Assembly (NCBI RefSeq): GCF_013459645.1
Contig: NZ_CP054861.1
Span: 2,034,001-2,098,000 of the forward strand
Reading direction: 5' to 3'
From: Martelella sp. NC20
GTDB taxonomy: Bacteria; Pseudomonadota; Alphaproteobacteria; Rhizobiales; Rhizobiaceae
DNA length: 64,000 bases
Part shown: piece by piece, positions 55,654-64,000 of the stretch
How the letters are laid out: the number at the start of each line of letters is the position of its first letter
Numbering within the stretch: position 1 is the first letter of the stretch
Translations under genes and position numbers: made by a program
Notes under the pieces: model-generated
Seen by the model: only the letters and a program-made list of their open reading frames with translations
Database searches by the model: none
What the model was told of the DNA's origin: nothing

Positions 55654-55862
55654 GCCCTGTCTGAAGCCTGCGTGGTTGTCAGATGGCGGCCGATACGTCA
55701 GACTTCTGCCAATGCGCGTCGAGTAAGAGCGGTCAACGGTTTCCGCCCGCTGCGCGCGGCAAAACAAGAGGGAACGCGGCGCCGCGGCGCCGGGCTGACC
55801 CGACAATAAGCTGAGCGGCGCGGCGACAAGCCGTTGCAGAACCGCTACGGGGAGTGAGAGGC

Positions 55863-56873
55863 GTGGAACAAATCATCAAAGCCTTGCTGGCCGTCGTCAT
55901 CGGCGTGGCCGCCGCCGTGATCTATTTCTACGGCACCAACAAGTTGCTCGACATCATCTTTCCGTCCCAGACGAAGGACCCGGCGGACGGGGTGCGCAAT
56001 CTGCGCATCTCCGGCATGATCCGCCCCTGGCTGTTCCTGCTGCCGGCGCTGTTGTCGCTCGGGATCTATCTGGTCTATCCGGTTTTCGCCTCGCTCTGGT
56101 ATTCGGTGCACGGCCCTTCGGGCGACACCTATGTCGGGGCCGCCAACTATGTCTGGATGTTCAACGATTCCGAGTTTCGCGAATCGATGTTCAACAACAT
56201 GCTCTGGCTGCTGTTCGTGCCGGCGCTTTCGACCTTCTTCGGGCTCGTCATCGCCTGGCTGACCGACCGCATCTGGTGGGGCTCGTTTGCCAAGATGATG
56301 ATCTTCATGCCGATGGCGATCTCGTTTGTCGGCGCCTCGGTGATCTGGAAATTCGTCTATGATTATCGCGGCGACGGCGCCGACCAGATCGGCATCCTCA
56401 ACGCGATCATCGTTTCGATGGGCGGCGAGCCGCATGTGTGGATCGCCATGCCGTTCTGGAACAACTTCTTCCTGATGATCATCCTTCTGTGGATCCAGAC
56501 CGGGTTTGCCATGGTGCTGCTGTCGGCGGCGCTGCGCGGCATTCCCGAGGAAACCATCGAGGCCGCCGTGATCGACGGCGCCAACGGGTTGCAGATATTT
56601 TTCAAGATCATGGTTCCGCAGATATACAACACCATTGCCGTGGTCTGGACCACGATCACCATCATCGTATTGAAGATTTTCGATATCGTGCTGGCGATGA
56701 CCAACGGGCAGTGGGATACCCAGGTGCTCGCCAATCTCATGTTCGACTGGATGTTCAGGGGCGGCGGCGATTTCGGCCGCGGCGCCACGATCGCCATCGT
56801 GATCATGGTTCTGGTGATCCCGATCATGGTCTGGAACATCCGGAATTCGCGCAAAGAGATGGAGGGCCGGTAG
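55863..56873 (+). CDS. aglF: Alpha-glucoside ABC transporter permease AglF
   Basis: Inner-membrane permease of 336 residues with an extra N-terminal helix (VEQIIKALLAVVIGVAAAVIYFY), then six helices. The EAA loop EETIEAAVIDGANGLQIFFKI contacts the ATPase. GTG at 55863 is chosen because GAGAGG lies before it and the N-terminus VEQ resembles AglF; a GTG 9 bases upstream is possible. Its stop is directly followed by the aglG start. Confidence 0.93.
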   Translation: MEQIIKALLAVVIGVAAAVIYFYGTNKLLDIIFPSQTKDPADGVRNLRISGMIRPWLFLLPALLSLGIYLVYPVFASLWYSVHGPSGDTYVGAANYVWMFNDSEFRESMFNNMLWLLFVPALSTFFGLVIAWLTDRIWWGSFAKMMIFMPMAISFVGASVIWKFVYDYRGDGADQIGILNAIIVSMGGEPHVWIAMPFWNNFFLMIILLWIQTGFAMVLLSAALRGIPEETIEAAVIDGANGLQIFFKIMVPQIYNTIAVVWTTITIIVLKIFDIVLAMTNGQWDTQVLANLMFDWMFRGGGDFGRGATIAIVIMVLVIPIMVWNIRNSRKEMEGR

Positions 56874-58016
56874 ATGCACTCGCACAAGAAATCCCCGCTG
56901 GTCTGGTTCTCCCACATCACCGTGCTGCTGCTGGTGATCCTGTGGACCATCCCGACCTTCGGTCTGCTGATCACATCGCTGCGCGACAAGGACCAGATCG
57001 TCGCCTCCGGCTGGTGGACCTCGCTGTCGACCTCCACGCAGAACCTGATTTATCGCGCGTCGGGCGCGGAGGGGCAGACCGAGGAGGACGGCCTCTATGT
57101 GATCACCGGCAACGCGCTGGACGGGGCGGGCGGCGAGGTTTCCCGCTTCGGCACGACCTCGCTGAGACCCGAGGAGTTCGAGGCCGGACAGACCGTCGAC
57201 ATGGGCGACGGCAAGGAAATCACGGTGGAGGCCGACGGCGAATTCCGGATGACCTCCGAGGAGCCCTTCGGCAGGCGCGGCGAGCGCGTCTTCGTCACCG
57301 CCGAAATTCCGCCGCGTTTCACGCTCGAAAACTATCGCAACGTCTTGACCTCCGAAGGCATCGGACGCTCGTTCCTGAACTCGCTGACGGTCGCGATCCC
57401 CTCGACGATCATCCCCGTGCTGGTGGCGGCCTATGCGGCCTATGCGCTGTCGTGGATGAAGTTCCCGTTCCGAAACCTGCTGCTCGCCGTCATTGTCGGG
57501 CTGCTGGTGGTGCCGCTGCAGATGTCGCTGATCCCGCTTCTGAAGATGTATAACTGGATCGGCGATATATTCGGTGTGCCCTCAAAAACCTATGTCGGGA
57601 TATGGCTGGCGCATATGGGCTTCGGCCTGCCGCTGGCGATCTATCTGCTCCGCAATTACATTGCCGGCCTGCCACGGGAAATCATGGAGTCTGCCCGCGT
57701 CGACGGCGCCAACGACTTCATGATCTTCAACAAGATCATCCTGCCGCTGTCCTATCCGGCGCTGGCCTCGTTCGCGATCTTCCAGTTCCTGTGGACCTGG
57801 AACGATCTGCTGGTGGCGACCGTGTTCCTCGGCAACAGCGAACAGACCATCGTGCTGACCGCACGGTTGCGCGAACTGCTCGGCTCGCGCGGCGGCAACT
57901 GGGAAATCCTGACCGCCTCGGCCTTCATCTCGATACTGGTTCCGCTCGCCGTGTTCTTCACATTGCAGCGCTATCTGGTGCGCGGCCTGCTGGCGGGCTC
58001 GGTCAAGGGCGGTTGA
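56874..58016 (+). CDS. aglG: Alpha-glucoside ABC transporter permease AglG
   Basis: Second permease, 380 residues. After the first helix there is a periplasmic loop of about 100 residues (roughly 45-145, Glu/Gly/Thr-rich), then five helices. The EAA motif is PREIMESARVDGANDFMIFNKIILP. The long loop is characteristic of AglG compared with ordinary MalG. Starts on the base after the aglF stop, implying coupled translation. Confidence 0.94.
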   Translation: MHSHKKSPLVWFSHITVLLLVILWTIPTFGLLITSLRDKDQIVASGWWTSLSTSTQNLIYRASGAEGQTEEDGLYVITGNALDGAGGEVSRFGTTSLRPEEFEAGQTVDMGDGKEITVEADGEFRMTSEEPFGRRGERVFVTAEIPPRFTLENYRNVLTSEGIGRSFLNSLTVAIPSTIIPVLVAAYAAYALSWMKFPFRNLLLAVIVGLLVVPLQMSLIPLLKMYNWIGDIFGVPSKTYVGIWLAHMGFGLPLAIYLLRNYIAGLPREIMESARVDGANDFMIFNKIILPLSYPALASFAIFQFLWTWNDLLVATVFLGNSEQTIVLTARLRELLGSRGGNWEILTASAFISILVPLAVFFTLQRYLVRGLLAGSVKGG

Positions 58017-58069
58017 GGCCGCCCGGGCTGCGAACCCGGACTGCTAAAATGACAAGAAAAGACAAGAAA

Positions 58070-59731
58070 ATGAACGATACCAATATCAAAGTCATCGACA
58101 AGGACTGGTGGCGCGGCGCCGTCATCTACCAGGTCTATCCGCGCTCGTTTCAGGATTCCAACGGCGATGGCATCGGCGATATCCGCGGCATTGCCGACCG
58201 GCTGGATTACATCGCCGGCCTGGGCGCCGACGCGGTCTGGATCTCGCCATTCTTCACCTCGCCGATGAAGGATTTCGGCTATGACGTGTCGAACTACAAG
58301 GACATCGATCCGATGTTCGGCACGCTGGCCGATTTCGATGCGATGATCGAAAAGGCCCACGACCTCGGCCTGAAGATCATGATCGATCTGGTGCTGTCCC
58401 ATACCTCGGATCAGCATCCCTGGTTCGTGGAGAGCCGGTCGAGCCGCGACAATCAGAGGGCCGACTGGTATGTCTGGGCTGATGCCAGGCCGGACGGCTC
58501 GCCGCCCAACAACTGGCTGTCGATCTTTGGCGGCTCATCGTGGCAGTGGGATTCCCGCCGCCTGCAATATTACATGCACAATTTTCTGGTGTCGCAGCCG
58601 GACCTCAACTTCCACAACATGGATGTGCAGGACGCGCTGCTCGACGTCGCCCGGTTCTGGCTCGATCGCGGGGTTGACGGCTTCCGCCTCGACACCATCA
58701 ATTTCTACTTCCATGATCAGGACCTACGCGATAATCCGGCGCTCGCGCCCGCGCTTCGCAACGACCAGACGGCGCCGGCGGTCAACCCCTACAACTATCA
58801 GGAACATCTCTACGACAAGAGCCGCCCGGAAAATCTGGCCTTCCTGAAGCGGCTCAGGGCGGTGATGGAGGAATATCCGGCCGTTGCCGCCGTCGGCGAG
58901 GTTGGCGACAGCCAGCGCGGGCTCGAAATCGTCGGCGAATACACCTCCGGCGGCGACAAGATGCAGATGTGCTACGCCTTCGAATTCCTGGCGCCGCAGC
59001 CGGTGACGCCGCGCCATGTCGTGAACTCGATCAATGCGTTCGATGCCGCCGCGCCCGAGGGCTGGGCCTGCTGGGCGTTTTCCAACCATGACGTGGTGCG
59101 CCATATCAGCCGCTGGGGCGCCGGTATCGAGGACAGAGAGGCCTATGCAAAAATGCTGGCCTCGCTGCTGATGACGCTCAAGGGCTCGATCTGCCTCTAT
59201 GAGGGCGAGGAACTGGGCCTGAGCGAGGCCGATATCGCGTTCGAGGACCTTCAGGATCCTTACGGCATCGAGTTCTGGCCGGAATTCAAGGGCCGCGACG
59301 GCTGCCGTACGCCGATGGTCTGGCAGGCGGGCGCGGCCAATGCCGGATTCTCGACGGCCGAAAAAACCTGGCTGCCGGTCTCGCCCGATCATGTGATGAA
59401 GGCGGTCGATGTCCAGCAGGGCGAGGACGGATCGGTGCTTGAGCATTACCGGCGCTTCCTCGCGCTGCGCAAAGGCCTGCCGGCGCTGGCAAGAGGCGGG
59501 ATCGCGTTTCACGAGGCCGACAGCGATGGCTTGCTGATTTTCACGCGTCACCTTGACGGCGCGAGCGTGCTTTGCGTTTTCAATATCTCGGACGCGCCGG
59601 TGACGACGCGACTGCCGGATGGCGCATGGCAGACGCTCGGGGCCGAACGAACCGGCTTCTCGTTCGAGGCTGAGGGCAATACAATAAAACTTCCTGCCTG
59701 GGGCGGCTATTTCGCCCGCAACGGCGCTTAG
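58070..59731 (+). CDS. aglA: Alpha-glucosidase (GH13)
   Basis: Cytosolic glycoside hydrolase of 553 residues that splits imported alpha-glucosides. GH13 regions: AVIYQVYPRSFQDSNGDGIGDI, DLVLSHTSDQHPWF, the nucleophile region GVDGFRLDTINFYFHD, the acid/base Glu in AAVGEVGDS and the third acid in FSNHDVVRH. The ATG at 58070 gives the usual N-terminus; an in-frame ATG at 58049 adds seven Lys-rich residues. Fourth gene of the agl operon, 53 bases after aglG. Confidence 0.95.
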   Translation: MNDTNIKVIDKDWWRGAVIYQVYPRSFQDSNGDGIGDIRGIADRLDYIAGLGADAVWISPFFTSPMKDFGYDVSNYKDIDPMFGTLADFDAMIEKAHDLGLKIMIDLVLSHTSDQHPWFVESRSSRDNQRADWYVWADARPDGSPPNNWLSIFGGSSWQWDSRRLQYYMHNFLVSQPDLNFHNMDVQDALLDVARFWLDRGVDGFRLDTINFYFHDQDLRDNPALAPALRNDQTAPAVNPYNYQEHLYDKSRPENLAFLKRLRAVMEEYPAVAAVGEVGDSQRGLEIVGEYTSGGDKMQMCYAFEFLAPQPVTPRHVVNSINAFDAAAPEGWACWAFSNHDVVRHISRWGAGIEDREAYAKMLASLLMTLKGSICLYEGEELGLSEADIAFEDLQDPYGIEFWPEFKGRDGCRTPMVWQAGAANAGFSTAEKTWLPVSPDHVMKAVDVQQGEDGSVLEHYRRFLALRKGLPALARGGIAFHEADSDGLLIFTRHLDGASVLCVFNISDAPVTTRLPDGAWQTLGAERTGFSFEAEGNTIKLPAWGGYFARNGA

Positions 59732-59745
59732 GGAAAGGGGCGGTA

Positions 59746-60843
59746 ATGACTGGTGTTACACTCAAGGACGTCAAGAAATCCTATGGCAACGTCCGGGTAC
59801 TTCACAAGATCGACCTGGAAATCGAGCCGGGCGAATTCGTCGTGTTCGTCGGTCCTTCCGGATGCGGCAAGTCCACGCTGCTCAGGATGATCGCCGGGCT
59901 GGAGGAAATTTCCGGCGGAGATATCTCCATTGACGGCCAGGTGGTCAACCAGGTCCCGCCGTCCAAGCGCGGCATCGCCATGGTGTTCCAGACCTATGCG
60001 CTCTATCCGCACATGTCGGTATACGACAACATGGCGTTCGGCATGCGCATCGCCAAGGAGAGCAAGGAAGAGATCGATCGGCGCGTGCGGGCCGCGGCCG
60101 ACATGCTGCAGATCACGCCCTATCTCGATCGCCTGCCGAAGGCGCTTTCGGGCGGACAGCGTCAGCGCGTGGCGATCGGCCGCGCCATCTGCCGCGATCC
60201 GAAGGTATTCCTGTTCGACGAACCGCTGTCGAACCTCGATGCAGCCCTTCGCGTCGCGACCCGTATCGAGATCGCCAAGCTCAACGAAAAGATGCCCGAT
60301 ACCACGATGATCTACGTGACCCACGACCAGGTCGAGGCGATGACGCTGGCGGACCGTATCGTTGTGCTTTCGGGCGGGTATATCGAGCAGGTTGGCGCGC
60401 CGCTCGATCTTTACGAACGGCCGTCGAACCTGTTCGTCGCCCAGTTCATCGGCTCGCCGGCGATGAACATCATGCCGGTGAAGATCACCCGCGCGGGCGA
60501 GACCACGGAGGTCGAACTCAACGACGGCAAGCGTTTCGAAGTACCGATCAAGACGCCCGAGAAGGATCTCGGCAAGAAGGCAAGTTTCGGGGTGCGCCCC
60601 GAGGATGTGAATGAAGCGGCGGAGGGTGAGGACTTCCTGTTCGAAGGCAAGATCGCGATCATCGAGGCGCTGGGCGAAGTGACGCTGATCTATATCGAGG
60701 GCGATCTGATCGACGAGGACCCGATCATCGTGAAGCTACCCGGCATCCACAAGGGCAAGGCCGGCGACGTGATGCGCTTTGTCGCCGATCCGGGAAAACT
60801 GCACCTGTTCGACGAAAGCGGCCACAGCTACCTCTATCGCTGA
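59746..60843 (+). CDS. aglK: Alpha-glucoside ABC transporter ATP-binding protein
   Basis: MalK/UgpC-type ATPase of 365 residues: Walker A VGPSGCGKSTLLRMIAG, Q-loop MVFQTYALYPHM, signature ALSGGQRQRVAIGRAI, Walker B VFLFDEPLSNLDAALR, H-loop YVTHDQVEAMTLADR and a C-terminal regulatory TOBE/MalK domain from about residue 240. Energises AglFG. Last gene of the operon, 14 bases after aglA, with a terminator 19 bases downstream. Confidence 0.96.
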   Translation: MTGVTLKDVKKSYGNVRVLHKIDLEIEPGEFVVFVGPSGCGKSTLLRMIAGLEEISGGDISIDGQVVNQVPPSKRGIAMVFQTYALYPHMSVYDNMAFGMRIAKESKEEIDRRVRAAADMLQITPYLDRLPKALSGGQRQRVAIGRAICRDPKVFLFDEPLSNLDAALRVATRIEIAKLNEKMPDTTMIYVTHDQVEAMTLADRIVVLSGGYIEQVGAPLDLYERPSNLFVAQFIGSPAMNIMPVKITRAGETTEVELNDGKRFEVPIKTPEKDLGKKASFGVRPEDVNEAAEGEDFLFEGKIAIIEALGEVTLIYIEGDLIDEDPIIVKLPGIHKGKAGDVMRFVADPGKLHLFDESGHSYLYR

Positions 60844-60862
60844 TTTCCGGTCGCATTGACGC

Positions 60863-60898
60863 AAAAAAAGCCCGCCTGGCAATTGCCGGCGGGCTTTT
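60863..60898. terminator. Bidirectional intrinsic terminator between aglK and the porin gene
   Basis: AAAAGCCCGCC...GGCGGGCTTTT hairpin with inner GGCAATTGCC. Four T follow on the plus strand and seven on the minus strand. Two further hairpins lie between it and the porin gene: GTTCTCCG/CGGAGAAC (60903-60938) and GAACGGCGG/CCGCCGTTC (60939-60966). Confidence 0.85.
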
Positions 60899-60972
60899 CC
60901 ATGTTCTCCGCCGCGGGAGGGGGGGAGCAGCGGAGAACGAACGGCGGAGGGGGAGAACCGCCGTTCGAAAGA

Positions 60973-61644
60973 TCAGAACTTGTAGCCGACGCGGGCCATG
61001 ACGCGGTTGGACGTGTAGTCCTTGGCTTCAAAGCCGGTCAGAGCGCCGTCAAAGTCCTTCTTGCCGAAGTCGGTGTAGCGGTATTCCAGACCGGCGAAGA
61101 CGTTGTGGCTGAGGGCATAATCGATACCTGCGCCAACGGTCCAGCCGTTGAAGGCCTGGTCCTGCTCGAGGCCGTCGGCCTTAAGATAGCCGTTGGCAAT
61201 CGCCCAGCCGCCGGTTGCGTAGATCAGGGCGTTGTCGAATGCATAACCCAGACGTGCGCGAACGGAGCCTTCCCAATCGGAACCGGCCTTGACGGTGTAG
61301 GGCAGGCCTACATTATAGCTCTGCTCGTTCCAGTTATAGTCGAGCTCACCTTCAACACCGACAACGACGTTGTTGTCGAACTGGTAGTTGTAGCCGGCGA
61401 AGCCGCCGAGCTTGCCGCCGTTGAAGTCGTCGCCGCTGCCTGCAACGCCGTTGTAGTGCAGGTTGGCGCTCGCCCAGTCGTAGCCAGCGGTGCCACCGAG
61501 ATAGAAGCCGGTCCAGCTGAAGGTCTGCGGAATGACCTGCGGGGCGACATAAGGCTCAGCCGCCGGGGTCATGACCACGTCAGCTGCCTTTGCGGATACG
61601 CCCATGGCGATCAGAGCGGCCGAAGCGAGAAGAATCTTTTTCAT
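60973..61644 (-). CDS. Outer membrane beta-barrel protein (Omp25/Omp31/RopB family)
   Basis: A 223-residue porin-like protein with signal peptide MKKILLASAALIAMGVSAKAA, then an eight-strand barrel (FSWTGFYLGGTAGYDWA, GKLGGFAGYNYQFDNNVVVGVEGELDYNW, VGAGIDYALSHNVFAGLEYRYTDFG) ending in the C-terminal aromatic VGYKF, the signal for outer-membrane insertion. GAAGGAG 8 bases before the ATG. Abundant surface proteins of this family structure the rhizobial and Brucella outer membrane. Stands alone with three downstream hairpins, which fits a stable, highly expressed mRNA. Confidence 0.94.
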   Translation of the reverse strand: MKKILLASAALIAMGVSAKAADVVMTPAAEPYVAPQVIPQTFSWTGFYLGGTAGYDWASANLHYNGVAGSGDDFNGGKLGGFAGYNYQFDNNVVVGVEGELDYNWNEQSYNVGLPYTVKAGSDWEGSVRARLGYAFDNALIYATGGWAIANGYLKADGLEQDQAFNGWTVGAGIDYALSHNVFAGLEYRYTDFGKKDFDGALTGFEAKDYTSNRVMARVGYKF

Positions 61645-61915
61645 TACTTGTACTCCTTCAATGTGTTTCACCTAGCGTTCAGATAGGCAATATAATCAAT
61701 CGATCAAATGAACTTTGCACATTCCGCAAACTTCGTTGGGAGCTGTTGCTGGAATGTGACAGTTTCCCCTGTCCGATTGACCCCTTGACCTACAAACGAA
61801 TAAGGCCCCGGATTTGTTTCCCGGCCTGACGATTATTGGTGGCATATGTTTATTTCGTGGCAGCAAGGCGCACGAATTGAGGCAGCCATTCACGTATTGA
61901 GAACAGCCTTAACGA

Positions 61916-63739
61916 TTACCCGAAAAACACGCTGGCGCCGTGATCGGCGGTGCCGACATGATGGCGGAACGGGGCGAACAACTCGCGGCCCATGCCGAAA
62001 TCATTGCCGGAGAGATCGGCCTCGACGGCCGGCCGGGCATCGAATTCCTCGGCGGGCACCAGCACTTCCAGCGTCCCGGCCTCCGCATCGAGCCGCATCC
62101 GGTCTCCGGTGCGGATTTTCGCGATCGGGCCGCCGTCCTTTGCTTCCGGGGTCACGTGAATGGCGGCCGGCACCTTGCCGGATGCGCCGGACATGCGCCC
62201 ATCGGTGACAAGCGCCACCTTGTAGCCGCGGTCCTGCAGCACGCCGAGCGGCGGGGTGAGGCGGTGAAGTTCCGGCATGCCGTTCGATTTCGGGCCCTGG
62301 AAGGGGACCACCGCGATGAAATCGCGGTTGAGGTCGCCGGCCTTGAAGGCGTCCTGAAGCGCCTGCTGATCGTGGAACACGATCGCCGGGGCTTCGATGA
62401 CCCGGCGTTCGGGCTTGACGGCGGAAATCTTGATGACGGCCTTGCCGACATTGCCGGCAAGCATTTTCAGGCCGCCATTGGGCTGGAACGGCTTGTCATG
62501 GGTGGTCAGCACCTTGGGGTCGGCGCTCGGCCCGTCGCCGATCGGCTCGCGGTAAACGGTGCCGTCGTCGTTGAGCCGGATGTCGATCGCATAGGCTTCC
62601 ATGCCTTCGCCGAACACGGTGCGGACATCGTCGTGCAGATAGCCGGCATTCAGCAATTGGCGGATCAGATAGCCCATGCCGCCGGCGGCGTGGAAATGAT
62701 TCACGTCGGCAAGCCCGTTCGGATAGACGCGGGCAAGCAGCGGCACGATATCGGAGAGGTCGGAAATATCCTGCCACGTAAGATGGATGCCGCCGGCCCG
62801 CGCCATCGCCACCAGGTGCATGGTATGGTTGGTGGAGCCGCCGGTCGCATGCAGGCCGACGACGCCGTTGACGATCGAGCGCTCGTCGATCATCTGGCCG
62901 ACGGGCGTGAATTCGTTGCCCTCGACGGTGATCGCAAAGGCGCGTTTCACCGCCTCCTTGGTCAGCGCGTCGCGCAGCGGCGTGTTGGGGTTGATGAACG
63001 AGGCGCCGGGCATGTGCAGGCCCATCATCTCCATCAGCATCTGGTTGGAGTTGGCGGTGCCGTAGAAGGTGCAGGTGCCGGGCCCGTGATAGGATTTCGA
63101 TTCAGATTCCAGCAGTTCCTTGCGCCCGACCTTGCCCTCGGCATAGAGCTGGCGGATATGCGATTTCTCGTCATTGCCCTGGCCGGTGGTCATCGGTCCG
63201 GCCGGAATGAAGATCGTCGGCAGATGGCCGAAGGTGAGTGCCGCAATCGTCAGGCCGGGCACGATCTTGTCGCAGACGCCGAGATAGACGGCGGCGTCGA
63301 ACATGTTGTGCGACAGGCCGACAGCGGCCGCCATCGCGATCAGGTCGCGCGAAAACAGCGACAATTCCATGCCGGGCTGGCCCTGGGTGACGCCGTCGCA
63401 CATCGCCGGCACGCCGCCGGCAACCTGCGCCACGCCGCCGACCTCATGCGCGGCCTCGCGGATCAGCGCCGGAAAGGTTTCGAACGGCTGATGGGCCGAC
63501 AGCATGTCGTTATAGGAGGTGATGATGCCGAGATTGGGTACGGTATCGCCCGAAAGCGCGACCTTCTCGGCGGGGGAACAGACCGCGAAGCCATGGGCGA
63601 GATTGCCGCAGGACAGCACGGAGCGATGGACGCCCTTCGCGATCGCCTGGGAGACGCGATCGAGATAGGCTTCACGGGTCGGTCTGGACCGCTCGACGAT
63701 GCGGGCGGTGATTTCTGCAATACGGGGATCGGCGGTCAT
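61916..63739 (-). CDS. edd: 6-phosphogluconate dehydratase
   Basis: Entner-Doudoroff enzyme converting 6-phosphogluconate to KDPG, cytosolic, iron-sulfur dependent. The 607-residue protein has the IlvD/Edd pattern: [40 protein letters not shown] with a cluster cysteine, [36 protein letters not shown], and C-terminal [18 protein letters not shown]. Length (about 600) separates Edd from IlvD. Follows pgl on the same strand after 42 bases; zwf would be expected upstream, outside the window. Confidence 0.97.
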   Translation of the reverse strand: MTADPRIAEITARIVERSRPTREAYLDRVSQAIAKGVHRSVLSCGNLAHGFAVCSPAEKVALSGDTVPNLGIITSYNDMLSAHQPFETFPALIREAAHEVGGVAQVAGGVPAMCDGVTQGQPGMELSLFSRDLIAMAAAVGLSHNMFDAAVYLGVCDKIVPGLTIAALTFGHLPTIFIPAGPMTTGQGNDEKSHIRQLYAEGKVGRKELLESESKSYHGPGTCTFYGTANSNQMLMEMMGLHMPGASFINPNTPLRDALTKEAVKRAFAITVEGNEFTPVGQMIDERSIVNGVVGLHATGGSTNHTMHLVAMARAGGIHLTWQDISDLSDIVPLLARVYPNGLADVNHFHAAGGMGYLIRQLLNAGYLHDDVRTVFGEGMEAYAIDIRLNDDGTVYREPIGDGPSADPKVLTTHDKPFQPNGGLKMLAGNVGKAVIKISAVKPERRVIEAPAIVFHDQQALQDAFKAGDLNRDFIAVVPFQGPKSNGMPELHRLTPPLGVLQDRGYKVALVTDGRMSGASGKVPAAIHVTPEAKDGGPIAKIRTGDRMRLDAEAGTLEVLVPAEEFDARPAVEADLSGNDFGMGRELFAPFRHHVGTADHGASVFFG

Positions 63740-63781
63740 GGGCTTTTCCTGTGCTTGGCGGAAGGCGCCCGGCAGAATGTG

Positions 63782-64000
63782 TCAGGGCGCCCAGTATATT
63801 TCCACTTGTGATGAGGCGCGGGTCAGAACGGCGCGGATGGGCATTTCCGCTTCGTCGTCGCCGTCCAGCGCCTTGTTCAGAACGTCCTTCTTGGCCTCGC
63901 CTTCGATATGGAGCACCAGCAGGCCCGCATTTTCGAGGCTGGAGAAGGTGAAGGTCAGCCGCGCTTCGCCGGCGCCTTCGGCATGAATTGCCATCACGCC
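63782..64000 (-). CDS. pgl: 6-phosphogluconolactonase, 3' part (cut by window edge)
   Basis: The C-terminal 72 residues of a protein whose 5' end lies outside the window. EARLTFTFSSLENAGLLVLHIEGEAKKDVLNKALDG followed by MPIRAVL and a C-terminal VEIYWAP match the end of DevB-type 6-phosphogluconolactonase. Context with edd (zwf-pgl-edd operon of rhizobia) supports it. The apparent internal start at 63997 is not the real one. Confidence 0.88.
   Translation of the reverse strand, partial: GVMAIHAEGAGEARLTFTFSSLENAGLLVLHIEGEAKKDVLNKALDGDDEAEMPIRAVLTRASSQVEIYWAP

Noticed and set aside
61800..61840. Weak hairpin AGGCC...GGCCT upstream of the porin gene
   Set aside because: Only 5 bp pair and no T run follows; I do not consider it a terminator.

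Overview
This is a high-GC chromosomal window from an alphaproteobacterium of the order Hyphomicrobiales (Rhizobiales). Support comes from the aglEFGAK alpha-glucoside operon with its LacI regulator, a homospermidine synthase, a two-domain malic enzyme, an Omp25/RopB-type porin, the IMPase-DUF4170-waaA-lpxK cluster, and palindromic intergenic mosaic repeats of rhizobial style. Genus is not decidable by eye; a Rhizobiaceae or Martelella-like organism would fit. Most of the window is core chromosome. I see no prophage, transposase, CRISPR array or conjugative element.

Layout. 0-7.4 kb: malic enzyme (-), DoxX (+), S33 peptidase (+), then an rlmE/ppx pair (-) and tRNA-Gln(CTG). 7.6-9.9 kb: a small hypothetical gene, then a zinc-type cation efflux gene with an ArsR sensor. 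10-18.4 kb: an SDR/AraC divergent pair, katA divergent from oxyR, a membrane protein with a polymer-forming repeat domain, DNA-3-methyladenine glycosylase I, and a YeiH-type transporter divergent from a LysR gene. 18.5-20.1 kb: hisS with an internal patch of unlike composition. 20.5-27.6 kb: a complete cytochrome bd operon (regulator-cydD-cydC-cydA-cydB-cydX, all -). 28-32.6 kb: small oxidoreductases with three LysR regulators. 32.7-35.7 kb: an amino-sugar operon (GntR, SIS deaminase, nagA). 35.7-39.8 kb: Kef-type antiporter, pmbA and an inositol-phosphatase-family protein. 39.9-44.3 kb: DUF4170, waaA, lpxK, a GNAT gene and ppa. 44.5-50.3 kb: homospermidine synthase and a compact pepF-pabB-YCII-DUF3445 operon (-). 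50.7-52.8 kb: a MepK-like M15 peptidase with a long repeat tail and a small ArsR gene. 52.8-60.9 kb: aglR and aglEFGAK. 61-64 kb: an outer-membrane barrel protein, edd, and the 3' end of pgl.

How the genes fit together. The agl genes import alpha-glucosides and hydrolyse them to glucose; edd and pgl next door belong to the Entner-Doudoroff route that would consume it. The cyd operon carries oxidase subunits, the CydDC transporter needed for its assembly, the tiny CydX subunit (20500-20625) and its own regulator with a near-perfect operator/promoter arrangement. waaA and lpxK act in lipid A-Kdo synthesis. Regulatory DNA is unusually readable: an ArsR-type palindrome overlaps the -10 of the efflux gene, a 9-bp-arm palindrome abuts the -10 of the cyd operon, LacI-type boxes lie upstream of aglE, and an ATAG-N7-CTAT half-site lies on the oxyR ribosome-binding region.

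I found no clearly new multigene system. The observations most worth following are the foreign-looking patch inside hisS, the cyd regulator/operator, the membrane-anchored polymer-forming protein, the MepK-like protein with a roughly 375-residue tail, and the shared palindromic repeat family.
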